The notes beneath the pieces are model-generated. The model was not told the DNA's origin. It made no database searches and saw only the letters and a program-made list of their open reading frames with translations. From contig JADBYQ010000034.1 of assembly GCA_020402945.1 (NCBI GenBank), positions 1-61,125 of the forward strand: DNA of 61,125 nt, in the 5' to 3' direction. A program made the translations under genes and the position numbers. Below are positions 7,136-16,575 of the stretch, piece by piece. The stretch's first letter is position 1, and the number at the start of each line of letters is the position of its first letter. The DNA is from Cytophagales bacterium. GTDB taxonomy: Bacteria; Bacteroidota; Bacteroidia; Cytophagales; Cyclobacteriaceae.

Positions 7136-9289
7136 CTATTTAATATCTAAAACGCGCCATTCACTTGTATGAAAAGCCAGGTATTGATTTTTGACAGGAT
7201 CAAATTGGAGTTTGTCGTACTGCATGGGAATAATGTCCAGCCCCGAAGAACTAATCAACCCCCATTTTTGTGCTTGCTTAACCAAGAGCTGACCGTTCTC
7301 CAGCACGTTGAGTTCATCAAATCGAGGTTCGATTTCGATTGTCCCGTTTTCATGAGCAACACCTAGCAAGCGATTTGCCTTCAACAAAAATTTCCCTGTT
7401 GAAAGTCGGTCAATATGTTCATAACGAACCGGTAATACCACTCGTCCGAGTTGATCAATCAGACCCATTTTTGAATTACGTTTTACTAACGCAAGCCCGT
7501 TGCTGAACGTGGACACAGATTCGTAGTTTGGTTGGATAACAATCTTGTCATCTGCATTTATAAAGCCCCACATGCCAATTAGTTTAATGGGAGCCAATCC
7601 ATTTTGAAAAGCGCCAATGCTATCATACCTGTTGGCGATTCTCAACTTTCCCTTACCATCTACGAACCCATACTTTCCGTTTCTGCGAATGCCTTGCAAC
7701 CCTTCATTCATTTGAAATAAGCCCGGTATATTAACTTTGGTTGCGGAAATTTTTATTGGTTGTTTTTCCTCAATCATTATTTTAACTCCGTCATAACTCA
7801 ATTTATTTTGAGTTCCGTTAGGCAAATGCTCAATCCAATATTTTTCCTTGAATTCGACCGGATAGGAAGTAAAATAAATGACTTTGCCTTCTATACTTTT
7901 CAAAAAAGAATTACCCTTTTGTATGAGAAGATAACGAGTATCATTTGCTAATCGAATGGGATATGGTTGCGGAGCAAGTATCCAGTTTTCATGAAGGTCG
8001 ATGATTCCATAAAGCCCTTTGAATTTCACAGCAACCAAATTACGGGTTCGGTCGCCAATAGAATCAAATACGCAATGCACCACTTCGTTTCCTTCTTGAT
8101 TCAGCAAACCCCAATAGATCCCATTTCTTACTTTCCACGTGGAGGAATCAAATTCCTGGATCGAGCCATAGGCTTTAGCTGTTTTTACAGTTCCATTTTT
8201 ATCTAACAAAAGCCAACCATCTGCCTTGAGAAACGCTCGGAATCCTTGTTCGTAAAACTGAAGCGTGTCATATACTGCTGGAACCTGAAATTTACCCGTA
8301 CCGGTAACAACCCCCCAACGATCGTCTTTTCTTGCCAAAAATAGGTCGTCTTTTAGCTCGCTAAGCGAATCCCATTCTGTGGGGATGAGCGACTGATGGA
8401 GTTCATCAATTAACCCAAACCTGTTGCCAGATTTAATAATTGTTCTCTTTTTACTGACCGGAATTAAATCATCTGCTGCTAATGTCGTCAATACCCTATT
8501 TTGATTGTCCAAATAAGTCCATTCTCCCGGCAACTTTCCGACTACGCGTCCGTCTTCTTCGATCTTAATCGACTGATAACGCGCTGGTGCTTTAATCACT
8601 CCTTCCCGATCAATCAATCCCTGGAGTCCATGTTCATGAATGATTGAATATCCTTTATAGAATGCTGACAAACTATCGATTGTAAAATCACTGATCGCAC
8701 TTCCGTTTTCACTAAACAATGCAATTTTCCCCTCTCTATTTTCAACGGCATAGCGCAACGTGCCGAGTGAATAGATGTCCTTATACATCAACGGAATCAA
8801 CACTTCATTTTTCAAGTTCGTGAGTCCAACACTAAATCTTGATCCCATCAAATTAAAAACAATAGCGCGAAGCCCATTGACTTTGATACCATCGTACACA
8901 AACGGAAGTTGTATTTCGCCACGCAAATTGATGCACCCCGATTTGGTTGCAACAGGGCTTACTTTTTTTCGAGCTACTACAAACTCCCCGCCCTGATAGA
9001 CAAGTTCTTCAAACTCAGCAGGAGTAATAAATTGTTTCTTTAAATTAATAAGCCCCCAATGGTTTTGTGCTCGATAGCCGGTAGTCTCGCCAATGACGGA
9101 AAAACTTCCGTCTGACCAACCAAGTGCCTCGAAGGCGGGAGGAATAACAACTTGACCGCGATCATCTTTGATTCCCATCTTTCCGTTTTGCTCAAAGAGC
9201 TCATAGGGGGCAGCTTCCGATGAAAAAACGCAGGCTACAAATAGTAAAGAAAAAATGGGTCGCACATGACAAAGGTAGTGAGTATCCAT
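7136..9289 (-). CDS. Exported WG-repeat protein
   Basis: 717 aa. The N-terminal hydrophobic segment (about 10-26, FSLLFVACVFSSEA) looks like a signal peptide. The rest is built of about 14 WG-type repeats with the W/Y-G-[LVF]-[IV]-[DN] core (HWGLIN, RWGVVT, YWGLLN, MWGFIN, KYGFVD, KWGLIS) spaced about 45-60 residues apart. Such repeats form beta-rich modules of unknown function, common in Bacteroidota. No enzymatic domain is seen. The gene is separated by about 95 bp from tatA, and no partner is evident. Confidence 0.85.
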   Translation of the reverse strand: MDTHYLCHVRPIFSLLFVACVFSSEAAPYELFEQNGKMGIKDDRGQVVIPPAFEALGWSDGSFSVIGETTGYRAQNHWGLINLKKQFITPAEFEELVYQGGEFVVARKKVSPVATKSGCINLRGEIQLPFVYDGIKVNGLRAIVFNLMGSRFSVGLTNLKNEVLIPLMYKDIYSLGTLRYAVENREGKIALFSENGSAISDFTIDSLSAFYKGYSIIHEHGLQGLIDREGVIKAPARYQSIKIEEDGRVVGKLPGEWTYLDNQNRVLTTLAADDLIPVSKKRTIIKSGNRFGLIDELHQSLIPTEWDSLSELKDDLFLARKDDRWGVVTGTGKFQVPAVYDTLQFYEQGFRAFLKADGWLLLDKNGTVKTAKAYGSIQEFDSSTWKVRNGIYWGLLNQEGNEVVHCVFDSIGDRTRNLVAVKFKGLYGIIDLHENWILAPQPYPIRLANDTRYLLIQKGNSFLKSIEGKVIYFTSYPVEFKEKYWIEHLPNGTQNKLSYDGVKIMIEEKQPIKISATKVNIPGLFQMNEGLQGIRRNGKYGFVDGKGKLRIANRYDSIGAFQNGLAPIKLIGMWGFINADDKIVIQPNYESVSTFSNGLALVKRNSKMGLIDQLGRVVLPVRYEHIDRLSTGKFLLKANRLLGVAHENGTIEIEPRFDELNVLENGQLLVKQAQKWGLISSSGLDIIPMQYDKLQFDPVKNQYLAFHTSEWRVLDIK

Positions 9290-9367
9290 GTATTGAGAAC
9301 TCTGGCCTAATCAACTTGGCGAAACATTCTTCCATTTAGCCCACTGTACATCCGGTTTAAATGAACA

Positions 9368-9433
9368 GCCACGAATGCACGAATTTACACGAACTTTTCT
9401 CGACCCATTCGTACCCATTGGTGGATTCGTGGC
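9368..9433. repeat. Imperfect inverted repeat of ACGAAT motifs
   Basis: Between the WG-repeat gene and the nucleotidyltransferase, 9368-9384 (GCCACGAATGCACGAAT) and 9417-9433 (ATTGGTGGATTCGTGGC) are inverted copies with about two mismatches. It is probably an intergenic repeat element; its T-poor flanks argue against a simple terminator. Confidence 0.5.
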
Positions 9434-9466
9434 AACGAAGACGAAAGGGTGCCTAAGGTAAACTGG

Positions 9467-10075
9467 CTAACCTAGCAAAAAATTTTTCAAATCATCTTCT
9501 GTGTCGATGTCTATTTCGCCACCGGGAAAGGGTACTGTCTTTACTAAATGAGGATGCTGTTGAATTATTTTTTTTGCTCCCGCTTCATCCGGCATCGAAA
9601 GCAATTCGGAAAAAAGTGTTCGATCAAACAACACGGGAACACCGGCCACGCCCTGGTAGAAAGAAGCTACGATCACACTTTCCGAACTTTTGTATTCAGA
9701 AACTAATTTTGTTAGGTGATCAGAATTGATCAAAGGTTGATCACAAACCATCGTAATAACGGCCTCCGCTTTTGGCGTTTGTTGTAACAAGTAGGAAAGT
9801 CCCACTTTAAGCGAATTGCCCATCCCCTTTTTCCAGGCTGTATTTACAACCACTTGAACCCCTGCGTCCGTAATTACTTCTCGGTGTGCTTGCTCATTTG
9901 CACCAAGCACTACGGTAATATTCTTTATACCCGATTCGATAGCAGCATTTATCGATTTTAGCAACAGCGGTTGGCCTTTGATAGATACCAATTGTTTGGA
10001 TCGTCCAAGGCGTGAAGAAGACCCCGCAGCCAGAAGCAGAATAGCTATTTCTCGATTTGAAAAAGGTTTACTCAC
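9467..10075 (-). CDS. MobA-like NTP transferase (molybdenum cofactor nucleotidyltransferase family)
   Basis: 202 aa. The N-terminal LLLAAGSSSRLGRSKQ is the nucleotide-binding signature of the MobA/MocA family; VTMVCDQPLI is the metal-binding Asp region and the C-terminus ends in GGEIDIDTEDDL. The protein most likely attaches CMP or GMP to molybdopterin. The adjacent xdhC-like gene supports a role in maturing a molybdenum hydroxylase, which itself is not in the window. Confidence 0.85.
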   Translation of the reverse strand: MSKPFSNREIAILLLAAGSSSRLGRSKQLVSIKGQPLLLKSINAAIESGIKNITVVLGANEQAHREVITDAGVQVVVNTAWKKGMGNSLKVGLSYLLQQTPKAEAVITMVCDQPLINSDHLTKLVSEYKSSESVIVASFYQGVAGVPVLFDRTLFSELLSMPDEAGAKKIIQQHPHLVKTVPFPGGEIDIDTEDDLKNFLLG

Positions 10076-10123
10076 TCAGGAAAATTGATTGATTTCATTG
10101 ATGCCTTCAAGAAAATTGAATGA

Positions 10124-11281
10124 CTATTGATTCTCGCTTCGGTAAACAAATTTATATACCTGATCCGTTTCTTGTTGACGTTGATGAATTGGGCCACTGC
10201 GCGTTTTCAAAAAGCCGCCCGAGCGATTGGCAAACTTGCTTTGAATTTCCGCAACAATAGCAAGAGCAATTTCATCGGGCGCCTCAGCACCAATATCCAA
10301 ACCAATGGGCGAATGAATACGCTGCATCTGCTCATCTGTTAGTTCAAACCCATCGCGTTTAAACTCCTCGAGCATTTTGTCAAATCTTTTCCGTGGCCCT
10401 AATATGCCGATGTAAGGGGACTCCGATTGAATAGCCTTTTTCAGGACATCCCGGTCGTATTCATAGTTATGCGACATGAGCACGCAGGCGGTAAATGGGG
10501 TGATCTTGAAATCGCGGTCGATAAAATCCCGTTGGCAAAGAGAAAGCTTGTCAGCCTCCGGGAAAAACAACGGAGCAATATGCGCTACACATTCATCTGT
10601 CACCTCTACACTCCAACCCAACGATTTGGCCAGCTGACTCACCGGGCGCGCATCAAACCCGCCTCCAAAAATAAGAAGTGAAACAGAAGGCTGAATCAAC
10701 TCCAGAAATACCTCATATTCAATGCCACTCACCAGAAAAGTTTTTGCGTGTGAAACCCGAGTGTTGAATACTGTCTTCAAATCTTCCACTATCAAATCTG
10801 ATAAAGCCGAGTTTGATACCTGACTCACGACACCTTTATCTTCGGTAATGAGCAACGTTTCGCCAATCCCGGAGAGCCCCTGAAACACAGTCGCCAAAGC
10901 GGCTGGTTGGTTCTTTTCGACAAGTTGCTTAAAAAATAGAATAGAATTTTTGTGGGCTGTGATCGGTTCAATCAAAACATCAATTACGCCATTGCACCCA
11001 AGCCCGATCCCGAGGTTTTGATTGCTCTCTTCACGCGTGTCATAAGTCACAGTTTTCGGCTCTCCCGAAGTCATCACTTGCCTTGCCTTGCGAAGTGCAT
11101 CCCCCTCCAAACAACCCCCACTGATGGAGCCGACCCACTTCCCATCATCGGTAATGAGCATGCGCGCGCCCGGACTGCGATAAGACGACCCGCGCACTTT
11201 AACCACCGTGGCCAAAGCCGCTTGCCGTTCGGCTAAATTGACTTTGTTAAAAGCAGTTAAAATAGATTTAAACTCTTTCAT
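10124..11281 (-). CDS. XdhC/CoxI family molybdoenzyme maturation protein
   Basis: 385 aa. The N-terminal XdhC_CoxI domain shows KVRGSSYRSPGARMLI, SGGCLEGDA and GLGCNGVIDVL; the C-terminal Rossmann-like XdhC domain shows LLIFGGGFDARPV and MSHNYEYDRDVL. XdhC proteins bind molybdenum cofactor and insert its sulfurated form into xanthine-dehydrogenase-type enzymes. It lies 48 bp upstream of the MobA-like gene, and its start overlaps the stop of the preceding small gene by 4 bases, so the three probably form one operon. Confidence 0.9.
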   Translation of the reverse strand: MKEFKSILTAFNKVNLAERQAALATVVKVRGSSYRSPGARMLITDDGKWVGSISGGCLEGDALRKARQVMTSGEPKTVTYDTREESNQNLGIGLGCNGVIDVLIEPITAHKNSILFFKQLVEKNQPAALATVFQGLSGIGETLLITEDKGVVSQVSNSALSDLIVEDLKTVFNTRVSHAKTFLVSGIEYEVFLELIQPSVSLLIFGGGFDARPVSQLAKSLGWSVEVTDECVAHIAPLFFPEADKLSLCQRDFIDRDFKITPFTACVLMSHNYEYDRDVLKKAIQSESPYIGILGPRKRFDKMLEEFKRDGFELTDEQMQRIHSPIGLDIGAEAPDEIALAIVAEIQSKFANRSGGFLKTRSGPIHQRQQETDQVYKFVYRSENQ

Positions 11282-11661
11282 TCCTCTTCGTTATGGGCAA
11301 AGTAGTCGATGTGAAACAAATGCCCCTCATATTTATTAAAAGTGATCATATCACCCACATTCTTGTCCTGATAGTGACTTGAATGGCAATGAACTTTTAG
11401 AGTATCGCCCGAATTGGTTGTAACGATCGCAATCCACTGTTCTTCGGCAGCAGTAGTGATCATGTAATTCCCTCTGCGATTGCCCCCATATGGTCCCCCC
11501 GTTACTGTATGTGCCGGGACAAAAATCTTTTCAACGATTTGCCCTTGCAAATGAATAGGCGGAGAAAAAAGTGAATCGATACTAACAACCACTAGCAATC
11601 CTACAATTGCGAAAATGAGCCCCGCAATAAGATAATCCGACTTTTTCTTGAACATTTCCAT
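11278..11661 (-). CDS. Small membrane protein of unknown function
   Basis: 127 aa. A single transmembrane helix at about residues 11-29 (LIAGLIFAIVGLLVVVSI) is followed by a soluble domain of about 95 aa containing TVTGGPYGGNRRG and two His-rich patches (KVHCHSSHY, HLFHIDYFAH). I do not recognise the family. Its stop overlaps the XdhC start (ATGA, 11278-11281), which suggests translational coupling with the molybdoenzyme maturation genes, although the link may be only positional. Confidence 0.7.
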   Translation of the reverse strand: MEMFKKKSDYLIAGLIFAIVGLLVVVSIDSLFSPPIHLQGQIVEKIFVPAHTVTGGPYGGNRRGNYMITTAAEEQWIAIVTTNSGDTLKVHCHSSHYQDKNVGDMITFNKYEGHLFHIDYFAHNEEE

Positions 11662-11765
11662 TACTCTTAAATTTTTAAAGAATAAAGCTACACGTTTGCT
11701 TTAAATGAATTGGTGATTTTCAAAATCAAATTGTCCGAAAGGTGTAATTTGGCCAACTGAAAAAT

Positions 11766-12383
11766 ATGAATCGACCCTTCACCATCGGAATAACAGGCGG
11801 CAGCGGATCTGGCAAAACCTTCTTTTTGCAGGAACTATCCGCTCTTTTCAAGCCAGAAGAAATCTGCCTCATCTCGCAAGACAATTACTACAAGCCCAGA
11901 GAGCAACAGCCAATAGACGAAAATGGCGTTAAGAATTTCGATCTGCCCATATCCATTGACCATGAAGCGTTCTTAAACGATTTATTGAAATTAAAATCTG
12001 GACAGAATGTAATAAAGAAGGAGTACACTTTTAACAATCCATCTGCAGAGCCACACATGCTGGAATTCAAAACAGCTCCCATTTTAATTGTCGAGGGGTT
12101 GTTTGTGCAGTACTTTGATGAGATTGCGAAAGAGATCGATCTTAAAATTTTTATTGAAGCAAAAGACCACGTAAAGTTGGGCAGGCGCATCAAGCGCGAT
12201 CAGGTAGAGCGAGGATACGACCTGGACGATGTTCTCTATCGGTATCAATACCATGTGATGCCCATTTTTGAAAATCAGATTGAACCGCTAAAACACAGTG
12301 CCGATCTGATTATTCCTAATAATAAGCATTTCAAAAAAGCGTTGGATCTTCTCTCAACCTACTTGAAGACCAAAATTGGGTAG
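11766..12383 (+). CDS. udk: Uridine kinase
   Basis: 205 aa, full length. Walker A is GITGGSGSGKT at residues 9-19; SQDNYYKP, the substrate-binding FDLPISIDHEAF and the lid region RRIKRDQVERGYDLDDV are typical of Udk. It phosphorylates uridine and cytidine in pyrimidine salvage in the cytoplasm. It is transcribed divergently from the molybdoenzyme maturation genes across a 104-bp intergenic region. Confidence 0.93.
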   Translation: MNRPFTIGITGGSGSGKTFFLQELSALFKPEEICLISQDNYYKPREQQPIDENGVKNFDLPISIDHEAFLNDLLKLKSGQNVIKKEYTFNNPSAEPHMLEFKTAPILIVEGLFVQYFDEIAKEIDLKIFIEAKDHVKLGRRIKRDQVERGYDLDDVLYRYQYHVMPIFENQIEPLKHSADLIIPNNKHFKKALDLLSTYLKTKIG

Positions 12384-12385
12384 AC

Positions 12386-12415
12386 TTGCAAATTGATTTC
12401 TATTTGATACTTTTG
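12386..12415 (+). promoter_or_regulatory. Putative Bacteroidota promoter for the gene at 12444
   Basis: The TACTTTTG at 12408-12415 fits the TAnnTTTG -7 element, and CTTG at 12386-12389 lies 18 bases upstream in the position of the -33 TTG element. It is in the 60-bp gap after udk. Confidence 0.45.
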
Positions 12416-12443
12416 CCACGCTCGAAATGAAAATTCGATCAAA

Positions 12444-12791
12444 ATGAACCAAAAAGCAGTAAAAAGAGGGTTTTTAATGATTGCAGGCATTATGTCTGTC
12501 GTTGTTATTGTGCTTTCTCAGGTGTTTTACGAGCCGATCGAGCCACTCCAAAAGAAAGTAGCAACCGAACAATCTGCCGATGAACACTCGACAGATGACA
12601 CGGCTATCTCGGCTCCCTCAGATATTGTATCACATAGCAATGCTGTTGCCTTTAATCATCCGCCAACCGAGGTCAACGAAAAATTAGCAGGCACAGAAAT
12701 AAGAAAACAGTCATTGACTGTTGTAAAGAAAGCGTTTGTTTCTTTTTTCAATACGCTCTTCAGGGTGATTATTTCGCCTAACGCGCCCTAG
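12444..12791 (+). CDS. Hypothetical protein with one membrane helix
   Basis: 115 aa. A hydrophobic segment at about residues 9-27 (GFLMIAGIMSVVVIVLS) is followed by a Ser/Thr/Ala/Glu-rich low-complexity stretch and a C-terminal helix (KKAFVSFFNTLFRVII) that may be amphipathic. I do not recognise the family. It sits between udk and secDF with its own likely promoter; a role with SecDF is possible but unsupported. Confidence 0.55.
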   Translation: MNQKAVKRGFLMIAGIMSVVVIVLSQVFYEPIEPLQKKVATEQSADEHSTDDTAISAPSDIVSHSNAVAFNHPPTEVNEKLAGTEIRKQSLTVVKKAFVSFFNTLFRVIISPNAP

Positions 12792-12882
12792 TCGATTCAA
12801 AATTCAAGGCTCACAACGTCAAGCGTTTTCTTGACTAATCACTTATCTATTCAATTTTCTAAATTCTAAATTCAATTTATTC

Positions 12883-15800
12883 ATGCGCAACAAAGGTTTT
12901 GTGGTAGTTCTTACCATTATCATCACGGCATTATGCCTCTATTACTTGTCTTTTACTTTCATATCAACCAAAATTCAGCAAGATGCGATCGACCAGGCCA
13001 CTGATAAAAGTGGATCTATCAACTTGGTCAAAAAGCAAAACTATTTGGATTCTCTATGGAACAAGCCTGTCTATAATTTATTCGGTGCCGAATACACTTA
13101 TAAAGAGGTGAAGGAAAGTGAACTAAGCCGCGGCCTTGACTTACAAGGTGGAATGCATGTGGTATTGGAGATCTCTCCCATCGACATCATTCGCGGATTG
13201 AGCGGAAACAACCAAGATCCTGCCTTTGTAGCGGCTCTTCAAAAAGCACGCGAGCTTCAAAAAACAAGCAGCGAAAATTTTTCAGCCTTGTTCTTCAAAG
13301 CATTCAAAGACGCCAATCCCGATAAAACGATGGCTTCTTTGTTCACATCGGCAGCTAACAAAGATCGCGTAAAGCTTTCTGATGACGATGCCACGGTCAT
13401 GAAATTTTTGAATGACGAAATTGAAAGCGCCATCGACCGTTCATTCACCATTCTAAAAACACGTATCGATCAATTTGGAACTTCGCAACCCAACATTCAA
13501 CGATTACAGGGCACAGGTCGAATTCAGATTGAGATTCCTGGAGCAGACAACCCCCAGCGTGTGCGCAAATTGTTACAAGGTGTTGCCCGACTTGAGTTCT
13601 GGGAAATTGTAGAGCCTTTCGATCCTCAATTGAGCCAGTCATTAGGAGCAATCAATCAATTATTACTGAAGGAACAGAACGAAAAGAAATCTGAAGCCAT
13701 CGCTGCCACTACCTCTGATGCCCCCGCAAAAACACAAGATGCGAAATCAGATACGGTAAAGTCGGCTCTTGAAGAAGCGCTGAGTACTGCTTCGAAAGAT
13801 AGCACTAGCACAAACGCGTTGGATTCACTTCGCGCGGCTACTTCCTCTCCGCTGTTTGCACTCAGCAGCCAATCGTTGCCATTTTATTACCAAGTGAAAG
13901 ACACGGCTGTGATTAACGCCATTTTTAGAAGAGCCGATGTGCGTGCACTGCTACCCCGTACGGTTGGCTTATTTTGGGATGTAAAGTCAACCCCCGAAGT
14001 AACTCCTGGTGTGGATGACATTCAACTCAATTTTGTAAATGTTGGGCGCAGTGGAAAACCATTGTTAACAGGCGAAGTAATCAATGACGCACGTTTGGAT
14101 TTCGATCAGTTTGCTCGCCCAGCGGTGAGCATGACAATGAATGCAGCCGGCTCAAAGACGTGGGCAAAAGTAACAGCAGCGGCAGCAGCGAAACAACCAC
14201 AAGGCCGAATCGCTATTGTGTTAGATAACTATGTGTATACCGCTCCTTCGGTAAACGGAGAAATTCCAAATGGTAACTCACAGATCACTGGTTCGTTTAC
14301 CAATGAAGAAGCAAAGGATTTAGCAAACGTATTGAAAGCGGGTTCGTTGCCTGCTCCTACACGCATTGTTGAAGAAGCAATCGTTGGGCCTTCATTGGGA
14401 AAAGTGGCGCAAAACCAGGGTTTGATTTCAATGGCTTGTGGACTCGGCATTGTTGTTTTGTTTATGATTGCCTACTACTCGAAAGGAGGCTGGGTGGCCA
14501 ACATTGCACTTTTGTTCAACATCTTCTTTATCCTTGGAATATTAGCACAGTTTAACGCAGCCCTTACGCTGCCTGGTATGGCAGGTATTGTGCTTACGAT
14601 GGGTATGGCAGTTGACGCGAACGTATTGATTTATGAACGTATTAAAGAAGAACTTGCGCAGGGCAGAAAATTGGTGGACGCGATTCGTAAAGGATACGAA
14701 CGCGCCTTCTCTTCCATATTTGACTCTAACATTACCACATTCCTCACTGCCATGTTTCTTTTCGTTCTTGGTCAAGGACCACTGAAAGGTTTTGCCATTG
14801 TGTTGATGATTGGTATTGCCACTTCGTTCTTTTCTTCGGTTTACATTTCTAGAGTAATCATTGAATGGATGACACGCAAGGGAGACGATTCTAAGATTAC
14901 TTTTGCCACTAGCTTGGGTAGTGCTGTAAAAGAACGGAAGGATTTTAACTTCATCGGTAACAGAAAGATTGCATATATCTTCTCAAGTACCGTGATCATC
15001 ATCGGGCTTGCTCTTATAGCTGTCAGAGGTTTAAATATGGGAGTGGACTTTAAAGGAGGTCGATCTTATATCGTGTCATTTAGCAAACCCGTAGTAGCAA
15101 CTGACGTAAAAGTTGCACTCGCAAGTGGTTTTGAAAATGCTGGTACGGAAGTGAAAAACTTCGGCAATGACAAAGTCATGAAAGTGACTACATCTTATTT
15201 GATTGGTGATGAGTCCGACAAGGCCGATGATAAAGTGAAAGCGGCATTGATTGACGGTGTATCGAAATTTAGTGGCTTACAATACTCTGAAAACGATGCA
15301 CAAATTGATGATACTCATTTTACTATTTCTTCGTCATCAAAGGTGGGCGCCACTATTGCCGATGATATCAAGGGCTCGGCATTAGAAGCTGGATTATTCT
15401 CCATTATTGCGATCTTCCTGTACATACTTGTTCGCTTCCGCAAGTGGCAATACAGCGCAGGTGCTATCATTGCATTGATACACGATACGCTCTTCGTATT
15501 TTCTTCGTTCGCCATTTTGGGGCTTCTCGGAATCAATTTTGAGGTTGACCAGGTGTTCGTGGCTGCTATACTAACCGTCATTGGTTACTCGATCAATGAC
15601 ACGGTAATTATCTTCGATCGTATTCGTGAGTTTATTGCGTTTGGATCAAGCCACGATCGAAACAGAATCTTCAATGATGCCATTAATAGCACACTAAGCA
15701 GAACATTGATTACTTCCGGAACAACGTTGATAGTTGTAGTTGTACTTTTAATTTTTGGTGGTGAGGTGTTACGCGGTTTCTCTTTTGCGCTGCTGGTGGG

Positions 15801-15912
15801 GATTGGAATAGGTACTTACTCTTCCATATTCATTGCTGCTCCAATCGTGGTTGATTTTGATAAAAGCAAAGATCACCAAGCGAAGCCCGAAGTAAAAACG
15901 GTGAAGGCCTAG
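12883..15912 (+). CDS. secDF: Protein translocase SecDF fusion
   Basis: 1009 aa. SecD and SecF are joined in one chain, as is usual in Bacteroidota. Residues 1-30 hold the first transmembrane helix. The SecD part shows SRGLDLQGGMHVVLE, ERIKEELAQGR and the P1 periplasmic domain. The region of about residues 255-330 is a Ser/Ala/Asp/Lys-rich linker between conserved blocks. The SecF part starts near residue 685 with MGVDFKGGRSYIV and contains VGYSINDTVIIFDRIRE-like sequence near the end. It uses the proton motive force to assist late steps of Sec-dependent export. Confidence 0.96.
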   Translation: MRNKGFVVVLTIIITALCLYYLSFTFISTKIQQDAIDQATDKSGSINLVKKQNYLDSLWNKPVYNLFGAEYTYKEVKESELSRGLDLQGGMHVVLEISPIDIIRGLSGNNQDPAFVAALQKARELQKTSSENFSALFFKAFKDANPDKTMASLFTSAANKDRVKLSDDDATVMKFLNDEIESAIDRSFTILKTRIDQFGTSQPNIQRLQGTGRIQIEIPGADNPQRVRKLLQGVARLEFWEIVEPFDPQLSQSLGAINQLLLKEQNEKKSEAIAATTSDAPAKTQDAKSDTVKSALEEALSTASKDSTSTNALDSLRAATSSPLFALSSQSLPFYYQVKDTAVINAIFRRADVRALLPRTVGLFWDVKSTPEVTPGVDDIQLNFVNVGRSGKPLLTGEVINDARLDFDQFARPAVSMTMNAAGSKTWAKVTAAAAAKQPQGRIAIVLDNYVYTAPSVNGEIPNGNSQITGSFTNEEAKDLANVLKAGSLPAPTRIVEEAIVGPSLGKVAQNQGLISMACGLGIVVLFMIAYYSKGGWVANIALLFNIFFILGILAQFNAALTLPGMAGIVLTMGMAVDANVLIYERIKEELAQGRKLVDAIRKGYERAFSSIFDSNITTFLTAMFLFVLGQGPLKGFAIVLMIGIATSFFSSVYISRVIIEWMTRKGDDSKITFATSLGSAVKERKDFNFIGNRKIAYIFSSTVIIIGLALIAVRGLNMGVDFKGGRSYIVSFSKPVVATDVKVALASGFENAGTEVKNFGNDKVMKVTTSYLIGDESDKADDKVKAALIDGVSKFSGLQYSENDAQIDDTHFTISSSSKVGATIADDIKGSALEAGLFSIIAIFLYILVRFRKWQYSAGAIIALIHDTLFVFSSFAILGLLGINFEVDQVFVAAILTVIGYSINDTVIIFDRIREFIAFGSSHDRNRIFNDAINSTLSRTLITSGTTLIVVVVLLIFGGEVLRGFSFALLVGIGIGTYSSIFIAAPIVVDFDKSKDHQAKPEVKTVKA

Positions 15913-15943
15913 CTTTTGCATCAATAGTGGCTTCAAGCAGCAT

Positions 15944-15993
15944 GCTTCAAGCTACACGCCACGGGCTTGCGCCTGAGGCATGTGGCTTGAAGC
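15944..15993 (+). terminator. Hairpin terminator after secDF
   Basis: CTTCAAGCTACACGCC (15945-15960) pairs with GGCATGTGGCTTGAAG (15977-15992) at 14 of 16 positions, extended by one G-C pair on the outside. The plus strand then continues CTTTTTATTT, giving a U-run for secDF. rdgB ends just beyond at 15997. A further copy of GCTTCAAG at 15930-15937 suggests that this is also a repeat element. Confidence 0.65.
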
Positions 15994-15996
15994 TTT

Positions 15997-16575
15997 TTAT
16001 TTAAAAGACACAAGAACCTTCATCAGCTTCTCCATAGCCTTTGCTCGATGACTAATTTGGTTTTTCTCCTCAGCACTCATCTCGGCAAGTGTTTTGTTGT
16101 ATCCATCTGGTAAAAAAATGGGATCGTAACCAAACCCTCCGGCTCCTCTCTTTTCAGTGAGAATCGTCCCGTTCAGTGTTCCTTCGAATTGCTGAGTCAT
16201 AGAAGGCGTAACGAGTGTAATCACCGTTCGGAATTGCGCCTTTCTATTATCGGTATTGTTCAGTTTAGACAAAACCAAATTCATGTTGTCTTGATGACTT
16301 CGTTGAGGGCCAGCAAAGTAAGCCGAGTGAACACCGGGCGCTCCATCCAAGGCTTCAATTTCCAGGCCAGAATCGTCTGCAAAACAAGGGACACTATACG
16401 TTCTGAAAACATAGTCTGCTTTCTGAAAAGAATTTCCGTGAATCGTGTCTTGCTCTTCGAGCAGTTCCTCGGTACATCCAATATCAGCAAGGCCACGAAT
16501 GGTATGTCGACCGGCTAAAATCGCTTGCACCTCCTGAATTTTGTGAAGGTTATTTGTAGCGAAGCAAAGTTCCAT
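15997..16575 (-). CDS. rdgB: XTP/dITP diphosphatase (non-canonical purine NTP pyrophosphatase)
   Basis: 192 aa, full length. FATNNLHKIQE is the N-terminal substrate-binding motif; FADDSGLEIEALDGAPGVHS and the C-terminal GGFGYDPIFLPDGY and ISHRAKA are diagnostic for the HAM1/RdgB family. It removes ITP, dITP and XTP from the nucleotide pool. Its start follows the preceding FKBP gene's stop without a gap (16576/16575), so it is the last gene of a five-gene leftward operon beginning at the nrnA-like gene. Confidence 0.95.
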   Translation of the reverse strand: MELCFATNNLHKIQEVQAILAGRHTIRGLADIGCTEELLEEQDTIHGNSFQKADYVFRTYSVPCFADDSGLEIEALDGAPGVHSAYFAGPQRSHQDNMNLVLSKLNNTDNRKAQFRTVITLVTPSMTQQFEGTLNGTILTEKRGAGGFGYDPIFLPDGYNKTLAEMSAEEKNQISHRAKAMEKLMKVLVSFK

